Below are positions 48,675-57,097 of a DNA stretch of 64,000 nucleotides, in pieces. Below the pieces are notes generated by a model. That model was not told the origin of the DNA, did not search any database, and saw only the letters and a program-made list of their open reading frames with translations. The stretch is from positions 2,976,001-3,040,000 of the forward strand of contig NZ_JAVDXW010000001.1 of the NCBI RefSeq assembly GCF_031458135.1, given 5' to 3'. The position numbers were made by a program, and so were the translations under genes. The stretch is from Haloactinomyces albus. Lineage in GTDB: Bacteria > Actinomycetota > Actinomycetes > Mycobacteriales > Pseudonocardiaceae. How positions within the stretch are numbered: position 1 is the first letter of the stretch; the number at the start of each line of letters is the position of its first letter.

Positions 48675-49628
48675 ATGCCACGCGTGGCGGCGATTGACTG
48701 TGGGACGAACTCGATCAGGCTGCTGATCGCCGACGTGACGGTGCACGACGACGGCACCCGCGCGCTGGACGACGTCCACCGCGAGATGCGCATCGTCCGG
48801 CTCGGTCAGGGTGTGGACGCCACCGGACGCCTGGCCGACGAGGCGCTGAGCAGGACCAGGGAGGCGCTGGTCGACTACGCGGCGGTGGTGCGGCGGGAGA
48901 ACGTGGTCACCACACGCATGGTCGCGACCTCGGCCACCCGCGATGCCGCCAACCGCGAGGACTTCTTCTCGATGGTGCGCGAGACCCTCGGCGTGGAGGC
49001 GGAGATCATCACCGGCGAGGAGGAGGCCCGCCTGTCGTTCGTCGGTGCGGTCGGTGACGTCGACCCCGCGCAGGGTCCCTTCCTCGTCACCGATGTGGGC
49101 GGCGGCTCCACGGAACTCGTTCTCGGGAACTGGGACGGGGTGCACGCCGAGATCACGGCCTCTCAATCCGTGGACATCGGATCCGTACGAATCACGGAGC
49201 GTTGCCTGCATACCGATCCGTCCACCCCCGATGAGATGACGGAGGCGGAGAAGGTCGCTCGGCGCGTGCTGGACGAGGCTTTCGCCGTCATCGACGCGTC
49301 GTCGATACGGACCTGGATCGGAGTCGCCGGGACGATCACCACGCTCTCGGCTCTCGCGCAGGAACTGCCGACGTACGAACCGGCCGCCATTCACCTCTCT
49401 CACCTGTCCCGGGAGGGACTCGATCGGACGGCGCACAGGCTGCTGGAGATGACCCACGAGGAGCGGGCCGCACTCGGCCCGATGCATCCGGGCCGGGTCG
49501 ACGTCATCGGTGGGGGTGCTCTGGTGGCCAAGGTGATCGCCGATGAATTGACCGAACGAGCCGGGATCGACGTGCTCACGGTCAGTGAGCACGACATACT
49601 CGACGGTATTGCCCTCTCCATCAGCTAA
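48675..49628 (+). CDS. ppx: exopolyphosphatase / Ppx-GppA family phosphatase
   Basis: 317-residue ASKHA-fold phosphatase acting on polyphosphate or pppGpp. Motifs: AAIDCGTNSIRLLIAD (phosphate loop 1), MVATSATRDAANREDF, ITGEEEARLSF, VTDVGGGSTELV (phosphate loop 2) and GVAGTITTLSALA. It is the short actinobacterial form lacking the C-terminal HD domain (Rv1026 position). ATG 48675 follows GAGGAGG. Confidence 0.94.
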   Translation: MPRVAAIDCGTNSIRLLIADVTVHDDGTRALDDVHREMRIVRLGQGVDATGRLADEALSRTREALVDYAAVVRRENVVTTRMVATSATRDAANREDFFSMVRETLGVEAEIITGEEEARLSFVGAVGDVDPAQGPFLVTDVGGGSTELVLGNWDGVHAEITASQSVDIGSVRITERCLHTDPSTPDEMTEAEKVARRVLDEAFAVIDASSIRTWIGVAGTITTLSALAQELPTYEPAAIHLSHLSREGLDRTAHRLLEMTHEERAALGPMHPGRVDVIGGGALVAKVIADELTERAGIDVLTVSEHDILDGIALSIS

Positions 49629-49714
49629 TTCCCAGTATGTGGTCATACTAGTCCACCAAATGAGTGAATTTCATGCTGAATCGATTCAAAATATGACGGC
49701 TTTGTGACAGGCCA

Positions 49715-49742
49715 TTGCTGTGAACCGGGTCTCCCTTATCTT
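49715..49742 (+). promoter_or_regulatory. candidate opp operon promoter
   Basis: TTGCTG (49715-49720) and TATCTT (49737-49742) with a 16-bp spacer, in an unusually AT-rich 200-bp stretch upstream of the peptide-binding protein gene. A GAATCGATTC palindrome lies 40 bp further upstream. Confidence 0.4.
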
Positions 49743-49825
49743 TACGCCTGACTGAATAGACGGTGAGCACTCCGTCGACGGGACCTGCGCATCCGGCAGG
49801 GACCAAAGGAAAGTGGAGGAACTCA

Positions 49826-51484
49826 ATGCGCAAACGACGCATGGTCGCGCCTGTCGCGGCTACGCTCGCGGTCGGTCTGCTGGCCTCCGCGTGCGGCGGT
49901 GGTGGTGGCGGTGTCACCGAGGCCACGGGGACCCTGAAGGACCCGATCACCGTTCAGTGGGGCGAGCCGCAGAGCGAGCTGGTGCCCACCAACAGCAACG
50001 ACACCTTCGGCAGCCAGGTGCTCAACCCGATGTTCACCGGGCTGATCGAGTACACCCCGAAGAGCTTCGAGGCCCGGAATGCGATGGCGAAGTCCATCGC
50101 CCTTTCGAAGGACAAGAAGACCTACACGGTCGAGATCAAGCAGGGCTGGAAATTCCACAACGGTGAGGAAGTCACGGCCGACAACTTCGTCCGTGCCTGG
50201 AACTACGGCGCCTATGCGCCGAACGGCCAGCAGAACGCGGCCATGTTCAACCGGATCCAGGGCTACAAGGAGGTCCATCCGGCCGACCCGGACGGCGAGA
50301 GCGGACCGAAGAAGCCGCCGAAGCCGACGGCCAAGAAGATGTCCGGGCTGAAGGTGGTGGACGACCACACCTTCACGATCACCCTGCAGGACCCGTTCAG
50401 CGTCTTCCCGACCAAACTCGGTTACCAGGCCTTCGTCCCGTTGCCGGACACGTTCTTCACCAACAGGGAGAAGTTCGTCGACCACCCGGTCGGCAACGGG
50501 CCCTACAAGTTCGAGAGCCGCACGCCCAGCGAAAGCCTGACACTGACCCGCTACAAGGACTACAAGGGTGAGGACGCGGGCAGCGTCGACGCGGTCAAGC
50601 TGCTCGTCTACAACAAGGTCCTCACCGCCTACCAGGATCTCAAGTCGGGCAACGTCGATGTGATCAACACGATTCCGACCTCCGCGCTGGCCAACGGGCG
50701 CTGGAAGCAGGAACTGGGCGAACGGGCCATCTCCAGGGAACGGATGGGCATCACCGTGCTCAACCTTCCGATGTACCAGGAAAAGTTCAAGGATCCGAAC
50801 CTGCGCAAGGCACTCTCGCTCGCGATCGACCGCAAGAAGATCGTCAAGCAGGTCTTCAACGGTGAGGCGACCGTCGCCGACGGCTGGAGTGCCCCGGGCA
50901 TCCCGGGGCGCACGGACGGTGCCTGCGGGCAGTGGTGCACCTACAACCCGAGCAAGGCCAAGGAACTGCTGAAGAAGGCAGGCGGTTTCGAGGGCACGCT
51001 GACGCTGAGCTACAACGCCGATGGTGCGCACAAGCAGTGGATGACGGCGGTAGCGGGAAGCATCCGCGACACCCTCGGCATCAAGGTGGGACTGAACGCG
51101 GTGCCGACCTTCAGCACCTACCAGGACCAGATGGACAACAACGAGATGGTCGGTCCCTTCCGCTACGGCTGGGTCGCCGACTACCCGACGCCGCGAACCT
51201 TCCTCAAGCCGCTCTACAGCACCGGCGGATCGGCGAACAACACCGGTTACTCGAGCAAGAAGTTCGATGACCTCATCGCTCAGGGAGATCAGGCGGCCAG
51301 TGTGAAGAAGGCCAACGAGCTCTACGGCAAGGCCGAACAGCAGCTCGGCAAGGACCTCCCGTCCATCCCGCTGTTCACGCAAACGGTGAAGGGTGCCAAG
51401 TCGAACCGGCTGGCCGAGGGAACGCTCAACACCCGTACGAACCCGGCGATCACCACATTCAAGGTGGCCGAGCCGCAGCAGTGA
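49826..51484 (+). CDS. oppA: oligopeptide ABC transporter substrate-binding lipoprotein
   Basis: 552-residue family 5 extracellular solute-binding protein. Signal peptide with lipobox LASAC near residue 21, then a Gly linker. Typical segments: VGNGPYKFES, LRKALSLAIDRKKIVKQVFNG and WVADYPTPRTFLKPLYST. It captures peptides for OppBC. ATG 49826 has GGAGGA just upstream. First gene of a five-gene operon. Confidence 0.93.
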   Translation: MRKRRMVAPVAATLAVGLLASACGGGGGGVTEATGTLKDPITVQWGEPQSELVPTNSNDTFGSQVLNPMFTGLIEYTPKSFEARNAMAKSIALSKDKKTYTVEIKQGWKFHNGEEVTADNFVRAWNYGAYAPNGQQNAAMFNRIQGYKEVHPADPDGESGPKKPPKPTAKKMSGLKVVDDHTFTITLQDPFSVFPTKLGYQAFVPLPDTFFTNREKFVDHPVGNGPYKFESRTPSESLTLTRYKDYKGEDAGSVDAVKLLVYNKVLTAYQDLKSGNVDVINTIPTSALANGRWKQELGERAISRERMGITVLNLPMYQEKFKDPNLRKALSLAIDRKKIVKQVFNGEATVADGWSAPGIPGRTDGACGQWCTYNPSKAKELLKKAGGFEGTLTLSYNADGAHKQWMTAVAGSIRDTLGIKVGLNAVPTFSTYQDQMDNNEMVGPFRYGWVADYPTPRTFLKPLYSTGGSANNTGYSSKKFDDLIAQGDQAASVKKANELYGKAEQQLGKDLPSIPLFTQTVKGAKSNRLAEGTLNTRTNPAITTFKVAEPQQ

Positions 51485-51565
51485 GCCAGTTTTTCGGACA
51501 ACGGCCCGGTTCGTCGTCGCCACAAGTGACGGCGAACCGGGCGTGTCCTTGTCGAAGGAGGTTCG

Positions 51566-52492
51566 GTGGGTCGTTACATACTGCGGCGCCTGCTGCAGTT
51601 GATCCCCGTGTTCATCGGAACAACTTTCATCATCTACGCGCTGGTATGGGCGATTCCGGGAAATCCCTTCGCCGGGATGTGCGGGCCACGCGGATGCCCG
51701 CAGGCCTTCATCGAGCAGATGAGCCAGCAGTACAACCTGGATGAACCGCTTCCGGTGCAGTACGTTCTTTACTTGGGGCAACTGCTCACCGGCAATTTCG
51801 GGGAGACGTTCAACGGGATCGAGGTCAGTACGCTGATCCAGAACGCCTATCCCGTCACCCTCAAGCTCGCGACCATCGCCTTGATCGTCGAGGCGGTCGT
51901 CGGTATCGCGGCCGGTATCCTCACCGCACTGCGCGGTAAGGGCTTCGTGGACAACCTCGTGCTGGCCGCCACGCTGTTCCTGATCGCGGTGCCGGTCTTC
52001 GTCAGTGGTTTCGTCCTGCAGGTCGTGCTCGGAGTACAGCTCGAGTGGATCCAACCCTCGGTCGGCTCGGACCCCGCCATCGGCGAGCTGATCGTGCCCG
52101 GGATCGTGCTCGGCAGCCTGTCGATGGCCTACATCGCACGGCTGACCCGCACGGCGATGTTCGAGAACAAGCGGGCGGACTACATCCGCACCGCCACCGC
52201 CAAGGGGCTCGCTCCGAAGCGCGTGGTCGGGATTCACATGCTGCGCAACTCGCTGATTCCCGTGATCACGTTCATCGGCACCGACTTCGGTGCGCTGATG
52301 GGCGGCGCGATCGTGACCGAGGGTGTGTTCAACATTCACGGCATCGGTGGACTGGTCTTCAACGCCATTCAAACCCAGGAGGGGGTCACCGTTACCGGAG
52401 TGGTCACCCTGCTGGTGATCGTCTACCTGCTGATGAACCTACTCGTGGACATCCTTTACGCGGCTCTCGATCCGAGGATTCGATATGACTGA
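51566..52492 (+). CDS. oppB: oligopeptide ABC transporter permease
   Basis: 308-residue membrane protein beginning MGRYILRRLLQLIPVFIGTT, a hallmark of OppB/DppB, with six transmembrane helices and the EAA loop YIRTATAKGLAPKRVVGIHM. GTG 51566 follows AAGGAGG. Its end overlaps oppC by 8 bp. Confidence 0.94.
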   Translation: MGRYILRRLLQLIPVFIGTTFIIYALVWAIPGNPFAGMCGPRGCPQAFIEQMSQQYNLDEPLPVQYVLYLGQLLTGNFGETFNGIEVSTLIQNAYPVTLKLATIALIVEAVVGIAAGILTALRGKGFVDNLVLAATLFLIAVPVFVSGFVLQVVLGVQLEWIQPSVGSDPAIGELIVPGIVLGSLSMAYIARLTRTAMFENKRADYIRTATAKGLAPKRVVGIHMLRNSLIPVITFIGTDFGALMGGAIVTEGVFNIHGIGGLVFNAIQTQEGVTVTGVVTLLVIVYLLMNLLVDILYAALDPRIRYD

Positions 52493-53483
52493 CTCCGCCG
52501 AAACCCGGAACCGGGGCGGTACTACGGCCGCGACAGTGGAAACCGCGACCGAAACGGAAAGCAAGGCGCCCACAACCCAGGGCGGAAAGACGTCCGCGTC
52601 CCAGGACGAAAAGCAACGTGGCCTGTGGGGCGACGCCTGGCAGGACCTGCGCCGGCGCCCCCTGTTCATCATCGGCAGTGTGATCGTCGTGCTGCTGGTG
52701 GCGATCGCGGCGTTTCCCGGCCTGTTCGCCCCCGGTGACCCGAACGCGCAGAATCTGACGCTGGCGCGACAAGGCCCCTCGACCGGGGCCTGGTTCGGCT
52801 ACGACACTCTGGGGCGCAACATCTACACCAGGGTGATCCACGGCGCACGGGCCTCCATCGTGGTCGGCGTGCTGGCCACCCTGCTGGCAGTGCTCATCGG
52901 GTCGCTGGTCGGCCTGATCTCGGGTTACTTCGGCAACAAGACGGACAGCTTCCTGTCCCGCTTCGCGGAGATCTTCCTCGGGTTGCCGTTCGTGCTCGGT
53001 GCGATCGTGATCCTGTCGGTGTTCAACGCCGGGATCGCGGGAGCACCCAGCACGGTACGGATCATGACCCAGGTGATCGTGACCATCGGGGTGCTGGCCT
53101 GGCCGATCTGCATGCGGATCATGCGCTCGGCGGCGATCGCAGCCAAGCAGCAGGACTACGTCAAGGCCGCCAAGGCCCTGGGGGCGAGCCATTCCCGCAT
53201 CATCTTCAAACACGTGCTGCCGAACTGCCTGGCCCCGGTCATGGTCTATGCCACGATCGCGCTCGGCCAGTTCATCGGCCTGGAGGCGACACTGTCCTAT
53301 CTGGGACTCGGCCTGCAGTATCCCGTCGTGTCCTGGGGAATGATGATCTCCGACTCGCAGCAGTACATCATCAGCACGCCGCACATGCTGCTGTTCCCGG
53401 CCGGGTTCCTGGTGGTCACCGTGCTGGCGTTCGTGATGCTCGGCGACGCGGTCCGCGACGCGCTGGACCCCAAGCAACGGTAG
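52485..53483 (+). CDS. oppC: oligopeptide ABC transporter permease
   Basis: 332-residue partner permease with an extra 45-residue hydrophilic N-terminus before RRRPLFIIGSVIVVLLVAIA. TLGRNIYTRVIHGARASI and the EAA loop DYVKAAKALGASHSRIIFKH are typical of OppC/DppC. Overlaps oppB and lies 13 nt before oppD. Confidence 0.94.
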   Translation: MTDSAETRNRGGTTAATVETATETESKAPTTQGGKTSASQDEKQRGLWGDAWQDLRRRPLFIIGSVIVVLLVAIAAFPGLFAPGDPNAQNLTLARQGPSTGAWFGYDTLGRNIYTRVIHGARASIVVGVLATLLAVLIGSLVGLISGYFGNKTDSFLSRFAEIFLGLPFVLGAIVILSVFNAGIAGAPSTVRIMTQVIVTIGVLAWPICMRIMRSAAIAAKQQDYVKAAKALGASHSRIIFKHVLPNCLAPVMVYATIALGQFIGLEATLSYLGLGLQYPVVSWGMMISDSQQYIISTPHMLLFPAGFLVVTVLAFVMLGDAVRDALDPKQR

Positions 53484-53496
53484 AAGGAGGACCGCA

Positions 53497-54516
53497 ATGT
53501 CGACTGTGGACGACAAGGTTGGCGGCTCTCCGGAGTCGCGCCTGCTCGAGGTCGAGGACCTGCACGTGGAGTTCCGCGCCAAGGACGGCGTGGCCAACGT
53601 GATCAACGGCGTGAGCTACCACGTCGATGCCGGGGAGACACTGGCCGTGCTCGGCGAGTCCGGCTCCGGCAAGAGCGTCACGGCCCAGACCGTGATGGGC
53701 ATCCTGGACACCCCGCCCGGCTTCGTCACCGGAGGCTCGATCCGCTATCGCGGCGAGGACATGCTCACCGCCTCCGACGAGCGTCGCCGCGGACTGCGCG
53801 GCGAGAACATGGCGATGATCTTCCAGGACGCGCTGTCGGCGCTGAACCCGGTGTTCACCGTCGGATTCCAGATCGCCGAGCAGTTCCGCTTCCGGCGGGG
53901 CATGTCGCGCAAGGACGCCATGGCCAAGGCGGCCGAGATGCTCGACATGGTGCAGATTCCCAACGCCAAGCAGCGCGTGAAGGAGTTCCCGCACCAGTTC
54001 TCCGGCGGTATGCGCCAGCGCGCCATGATCGCGATGTCGCTGGCCCTGGACCCGGACCTGCTCATCGCCGACGAGCCCACCACGGCTCTCGACGTCACGG
54101 TGCAGGCCCAGATCATGGACCTGCTCGACGAACTGCGCAAGGAGCGGGGGATGGGGCTCATCCTCATCACCCACGACCTCGGCGTCGTCGCCGAGATCGC
54201 CGACCGCATCGCGGTCATGTACGCGGGGCGGATCGTGGAGTCCGCCGACGCGCACTCGCTGTACGAGCAGCCCGGTCACCCCTATACCGAGGGGTTGATG
54301 GAGTCGATCCCCCGGCTGGACATGAAGGGGCACGAGCTGGCCAGTATCCAGGGCCTGCCGCCGAACCTGACGAACATCCCGCCGGGGTGCCCGTTCCACC
54401 CACGCTGCTACCGGGCCGAGGACCAGTGCCGGGAGAAGGTGCCCGAGTTCCACGATCTCGGAATGGGGCGGACCAGTGCCTGCCACTTCGCCGAGGAGTT
54501 GATGAGCCGTGACTGA
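53497..54516 (+). CDS. oppD: oligopeptide ABC transporter ATP-binding protein
   Basis: 339-residue ATPase. Walker [13 protein letters not shown], signature [16 protein letters not shown], Walker [16 protein letters not shown] and a C-terminal oligopeptide-transporter domain with Cys residues ([15 protein letters not shown]) that can hold an iron-sulfur cluster in this family. AGAAGGAGG precedes ATG 53497. Overlaps oppF by 8 bp. Confidence 0.94.
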   Translation: MSTVDDKVGGSPESRLLEVEDLHVEFRAKDGVANVINGVSYHVDAGETLAVLGESGSGKSVTAQTVMGILDTPPGFVTGGSIRYRGEDMLTASDERRRGLRGENMAMIFQDALSALNPVFTVGFQIAEQFRFRRGMSRKDAMAKAAEMLDMVQIPNAKQRVKEFPHQFSGGMRQRAMIAMSLALDPDLLIADEPTTALDVTVQAQIMDLLDELRKERGMGLILITHDLGVVAEIADRIAVMYAGRIVESADAHSLYEQPGHPYTEGLMESIPRLDMKGHELASIQGLPPNLTNIPPGCPFHPRCYRAEDQCREKVPEFHDLGMGRTSACHFAEELMSRD

Positions 54517-55576
54517 CGTGTCCCCGGAAGCGAACCAGGAACCGATCCTGCAGGTCCGCGATCTCGTCAAGCACTTCCCGGTGACCCAGGGCGTGGTGTT
54601 CAAGCGCACCATCGGCCATGTCCGGGCGGTCGACGGGGTGTCGTTCGACCTCAACAAGGGCGAGACTCTCGGTGTGGTCGGTGAGTCCGGCTGCGGCAAG
54701 TCGACGCTGGCCCAGGTGCTGATGCGGCTGGAGAATCCGACCAGCGGCACGGCGCTGTTCGAGGGCGAGGACATGTTCGCCAAGAAGGGCGCCGACCTGC
54801 GCAGGCTGCGCCGCGACATGCAGATCGTGCTGCAGGACCCCTACACCTCCCTGAACCCGCGCAAGACCGTGGGCGACATCGTCGGCGAACCCTTCGAGAT
54901 CCACCCGGAGGTGGCACCGAAGGGCGACCGGCAGCGCAAGGTGCAGGAACTGCTCGACATCGTCGGGCTCAACCCCGAGCACATCCGGCGGTATCCACAC
55001 CAGTTCTCCGGCGGGCAGCGCCAGCGCATCGGCATCGCCCGAGCCCTGGCGCTGAAGCCGAAGGTGATCGTCTGCGACGAGCCGGTGTCCGCACTGGACG
55101 TGTCGATCCAGGCGCAGGTGATGAACCTGCTGGGTGAGCTGCAGTCGGAATTCGGACTGTCCTACATTTTCATCGCCCATGACCTGGGCGTGGTGCGGCA
55201 TCTGTCCGATCGGGTGGCGGTGATGTATCTGGGCAAGGTCGTCGAAACCGGCACCGAGGACCAGATCTACGAACACCCGCAGCACCCCTACACCCAGGCG
55301 CTGCTGTCCTCGGTCCCGGTGCCCGATCCGGCTCGGCGGGACAGGCGCGAGATGATCCGGCTCTCCGGGGACGTGCCGAGCCCGGCGAGTCCGCCGTCGG
55401 GATGCCGTTTCCGCACTCGCTGCTGGAAGGCCACGGATCTCTGTGCCGAGCAGCAGCCGACGCTGAAGATCCGCAGTGAAGGCGGGCAGGAAGTCGGCGA
55501 GGGTTTGGATCTCGAGGAGAGTGCACACCCGAGCGCCTGCCACTTCGCCGAGGAGCGTCCCCACGTCGTGTCCTGA
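54509..55576 (+). CDS. oppF: oligopeptide ABC transporter ATP-binding protein
   Basis: 355-residue second ATPase. Walker [13 protein letters not shown], signature [16 protein letters not shown], Walker [17 protein letters not shown], and the C-terminal Cys-containing domain ([15 protein letters not shown]). It starts within the last codons of oppD. Last gene before a strong hairpin terminator. Confidence 0.94.
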   Translation: MTDVSPEANQEPILQVRDLVKHFPVTQGVVFKRTIGHVRAVDGVSFDLNKGETLGVVGESGCGKSTLAQVLMRLENPTSGTALFEGEDMFAKKGADLRRLRRDMQIVLQDPYTSLNPRKTVGDIVGEPFEIHPEVAPKGDRQRKVQELLDIVGLNPEHIRRYPHQFSGGQRQRIGIARALALKPKVIVCDEPVSALDVSIQAQVMNLLGELQSEFGLSYIFIAHDLGVVRHLSDRVAVMYLGKVVETGTEDQIYEHPQHPYTQALLSSVPVPDPARRDRREMIRLSGDVPSPASPPSGCRFRTRCWKATDLCAEQQPTLKIRSEGGQEVGEGLDLEESAHPSACHFAEERPHVVS

Positions 55577-55591
55577 GGCCGGCTCGGTTGG

Positions 55592-55639
55592 CCTTGGTGG
55601 GGTTGACGTTTTCCCGAAAGCGTCAACCCTCTCACCAGG
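55592..55639 (+). terminator. terminator of the opp operon
   Basis: GGTTGACGTTTTC and GAAAGCGTCAACC pair around a two-base CC loop (one G-T), extended by outer CCTTGGTG / CACCAGG pairing. It begins 16 nt after the oppF stop codon. Confidence 0.8.
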
Positions 55640-55701
55640 CACAAGGCACGCAGTTTGCACGGCCCTGCTCACGAACTGGAGGCCTCACCCGAACGGATTA
55701 T

Positions 55702-55729
55702 TTGACTCTTTGGCGCAGTGAGTCATAAT
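55702..55729 (+). promoter_or_regulatory. candidate promoter for the structured RNA
   Basis: TTGACT (55702-55707), 16-bp spacer, CATAAT (55724-55729). This is closer to the sigma-70 consensus than most promoters in the window and points at the structured stretch 55793-55892, with a predicted start near 55736. Confidence 0.45.
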
Positions 55730-55735
55730 GGGACT

Positions 55736-55892
55736 GTCAGTGTCGAAGGGTGAGACAACCCAAGACAAGTTGACACAATCCAGACAGCGAGCCGGAGCCC
55801 CCAAGGGGTTGCGAGGATAAGCCGGAACCGGGAAACCGGATCCCTCCGTCTGTGCGACGGTTGTGGCTCCTCGAGCCCACTTGGGGGCTCCG
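55736..55892 (+). ncRNA. putative structured small RNA beside the DUF3800 gene
   Basis: CGGAGCCCCCAAG (55793-55805) pairs perfectly over 13 bp with CTTGGGGGCTCCG (55880-55892). Between them lie three further hairpins: CCGG-GAAA-CCGG inside a GAGGAT/ATC-CTC extension, CCGTC-TGTGC-GACGG, and GTGG-CTC-loop-GAG-CCCAC, giving a four-way-junction shape. The GAAA tetraloop favours the plus strand, which also has the upstream promoter. It ends 7 nt from the 3' end of the minus-strand DUF3800 gene, so it could instead be that gene's 3' structure. No known RNA family was recognised. Confidence 0.45.
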
Positions 55893-55898
55893 TCTGTG

Positions 55899-56753
55899 TC
55901 AGCAAGCCTGGCACAGGGCCTGCCACCAGCATCGATCCGTGATGTAGTCGTCTTCGCCGATCACCTTGATCCCCCTGCCAAGTAAGGTGCCATTGTGCCG
56001 ACGAAGCTGGTGGCCACATTTAACCAGCAGGTTGGCGCACTCGTGATCATCCGGAGTACCGCTCAGTGCGACGTTGAGCATGCCAGCATGGATGTCGGCA
56101 AGTTGGATGCCATCGTAGGAGGATGTGTCATACCACTTGGGTGGCCAAGCTATATACTCCCAAGGAACAGTCAACGGTGATAGCCGTGCTCGAGCCAGGT
56201 TGAGGTAGTCGACTGTTGCTTCATGGTCCATGTGCTTGACCGAGCCGAGTCGCATGATGGCTAGCCGAGAACCTCCCGACCAGTCACGAGCTGTCCAGGT
56301 AACTCGTTCCAGCAAGAGCCGCGTCGTGTAGTTGTAGAACTTCGGTGCATCACTGCGTAAGGCAGCTTCAAACTTGATGGTGTCTTTGTGTGCGATGACG
56401 TGGATGACCTTCACATCTACGATATCGGCGAGCATATTGGCAGCAAGGTCACGGCGGTCGGAACGCTTGGCTCTGAAGTGCTCGGTCCAGTGCAATGGCC
56501 GTGATGTTCCCACGACGTGGCGTAGTCCCCCAGCAACTGCTCGAGCGTGCGATACTCGCTCGTGCGGGATGATGAGAGCGGTCATGGCGAAGAACGGAGA
56601 TGACATCTTACTAAAGCCACGATCGCCGGTTTCGTCGACGTAGACTTCAAGTTTGGGTAACTTCCCGGCCCACGAGGGAGTTTGCGGCACCGGAGGCCAG
56701 ACATCGCCCTCGAAAGTCGACAGCTCCACACTGAATCCTTCCGGCTCGCTCAA
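55899..56753 (-). CDS. DUF3800 domain protein
   Basis: 284 residues. The N-terminal YVDETGDRG (first acidic cluster after a beta strand) and the C-terminal SYDGIQLADIHAG are the conserved acidic motifs of DUF3800, a family with a predicted RNase H-like fold often found on mobile or defence-associated DNA. No membrane segments. Codon use is visibly less GC-rich than in neighbouring genes, suggesting transfer. The start appears to be TTG 56753 with only a weak ribosome-binding site. Function unknown; nuclease activity is only suggested by the fold. Confidence 0.8.
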   Translation of the reverse strand: MSEPEGFSVELSTFEGDVWPPVPQTPSWAGKLPKLEVYVDETGDRGFSKMSSPFFAMTALIIPHERVSHARAVAGGLRHVVGTSRPLHWTEHFRAKRSDRRDLAANMLADIVDVKVIHVIAHKDTIKFEAALRSDAPKFYNYTTRLLLERVTWTARDWSGGSRLAIMRLGSVKHMDHEATVDYLNLARARLSPLTVPWEYIAWPPKWYDTSSYDGIQLADIHAGMLNVALSGTPDDHECANLLVKCGHQLRRHNGTLLGRGIKVIGEDDYITDRCWWQALCQAC

Positions 56754-56840
56754 CGGGTCACCGAAAGATGATCATAGCTTACGCTGTGTGCGCGTTACGG
56801 TGGCGAGGTTCGGGGTGGACGGCCTGTTCGTCCCCTCTTG

Positions 56841-56861
56841 GTGAACGAACGGACCGTTCAC
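56841..56861. promoter_or_regulatory. palindrome in the DUF3800 / amidase divergent promoter
   Basis: GTGAACG, 7-nt spacer, CGTTCAC. A likely operator or hairpin about 90 bp upstream of DUF3800 and 120 bp upstream of the small ORF before the amidase. No regulator gene is adjacent. Confidence 0.45.
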
Positions 56862-56980
56862 TCTCTGCAACAATCACTCAACAAGCGGATGTGTGGCCGT
56901 CTTGTCGGCTGCCACCATTCCTGTGCCAGGGCATACCGCACTCGACGCCGGAATGGTGCTCCTGACGGAGGACGACGCTC

Positions 56981-57097
56981 ATGACCGAGCAGGAACCGGA
57001 GTACATCGACGCCCCACGCGAATCGCTGCGCGGTGCGTCACCGACCGAGCAGTCCGAACTGGACCGACTGACCACCGAGTACCGCGAGGTGGATTGA
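56981..57097 (+). CDS. 38-residue acidic small ORF coupled to the amidase
   Basis: ATG 56981 has an excellent ribosome-binding site, GGAGGA (56967-56972), 8 nt upstream. The 38-residue product is hydrophilic and acidic (10 Glu/Asp), and its TGA overlaps the amidase ATG (TGATG). Position and coupling resemble the small genes before lysins in actinophages. No family recognised. Confidence 0.6.
   Translation: MTEQEPEYIDAPRESLRGASPTEQSELDRLTTEYREVD

Noticed and set aside
56889-56984. 31-codon frame ending in an ATGA overlap before the 38-residue ORF
   Set aside because: No ribosome-binding site and a Cys/Arg-rich implausible product; the overlap is probably coincidence.
56893-57096. N-terminal extension of the amidase from GTG 56893
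   Set aside because: It lacks a ribosome-binding site and would overlap the well-signalled 38-residue ORF in another frame; ATG 57097 directly precedes the amidase domain.
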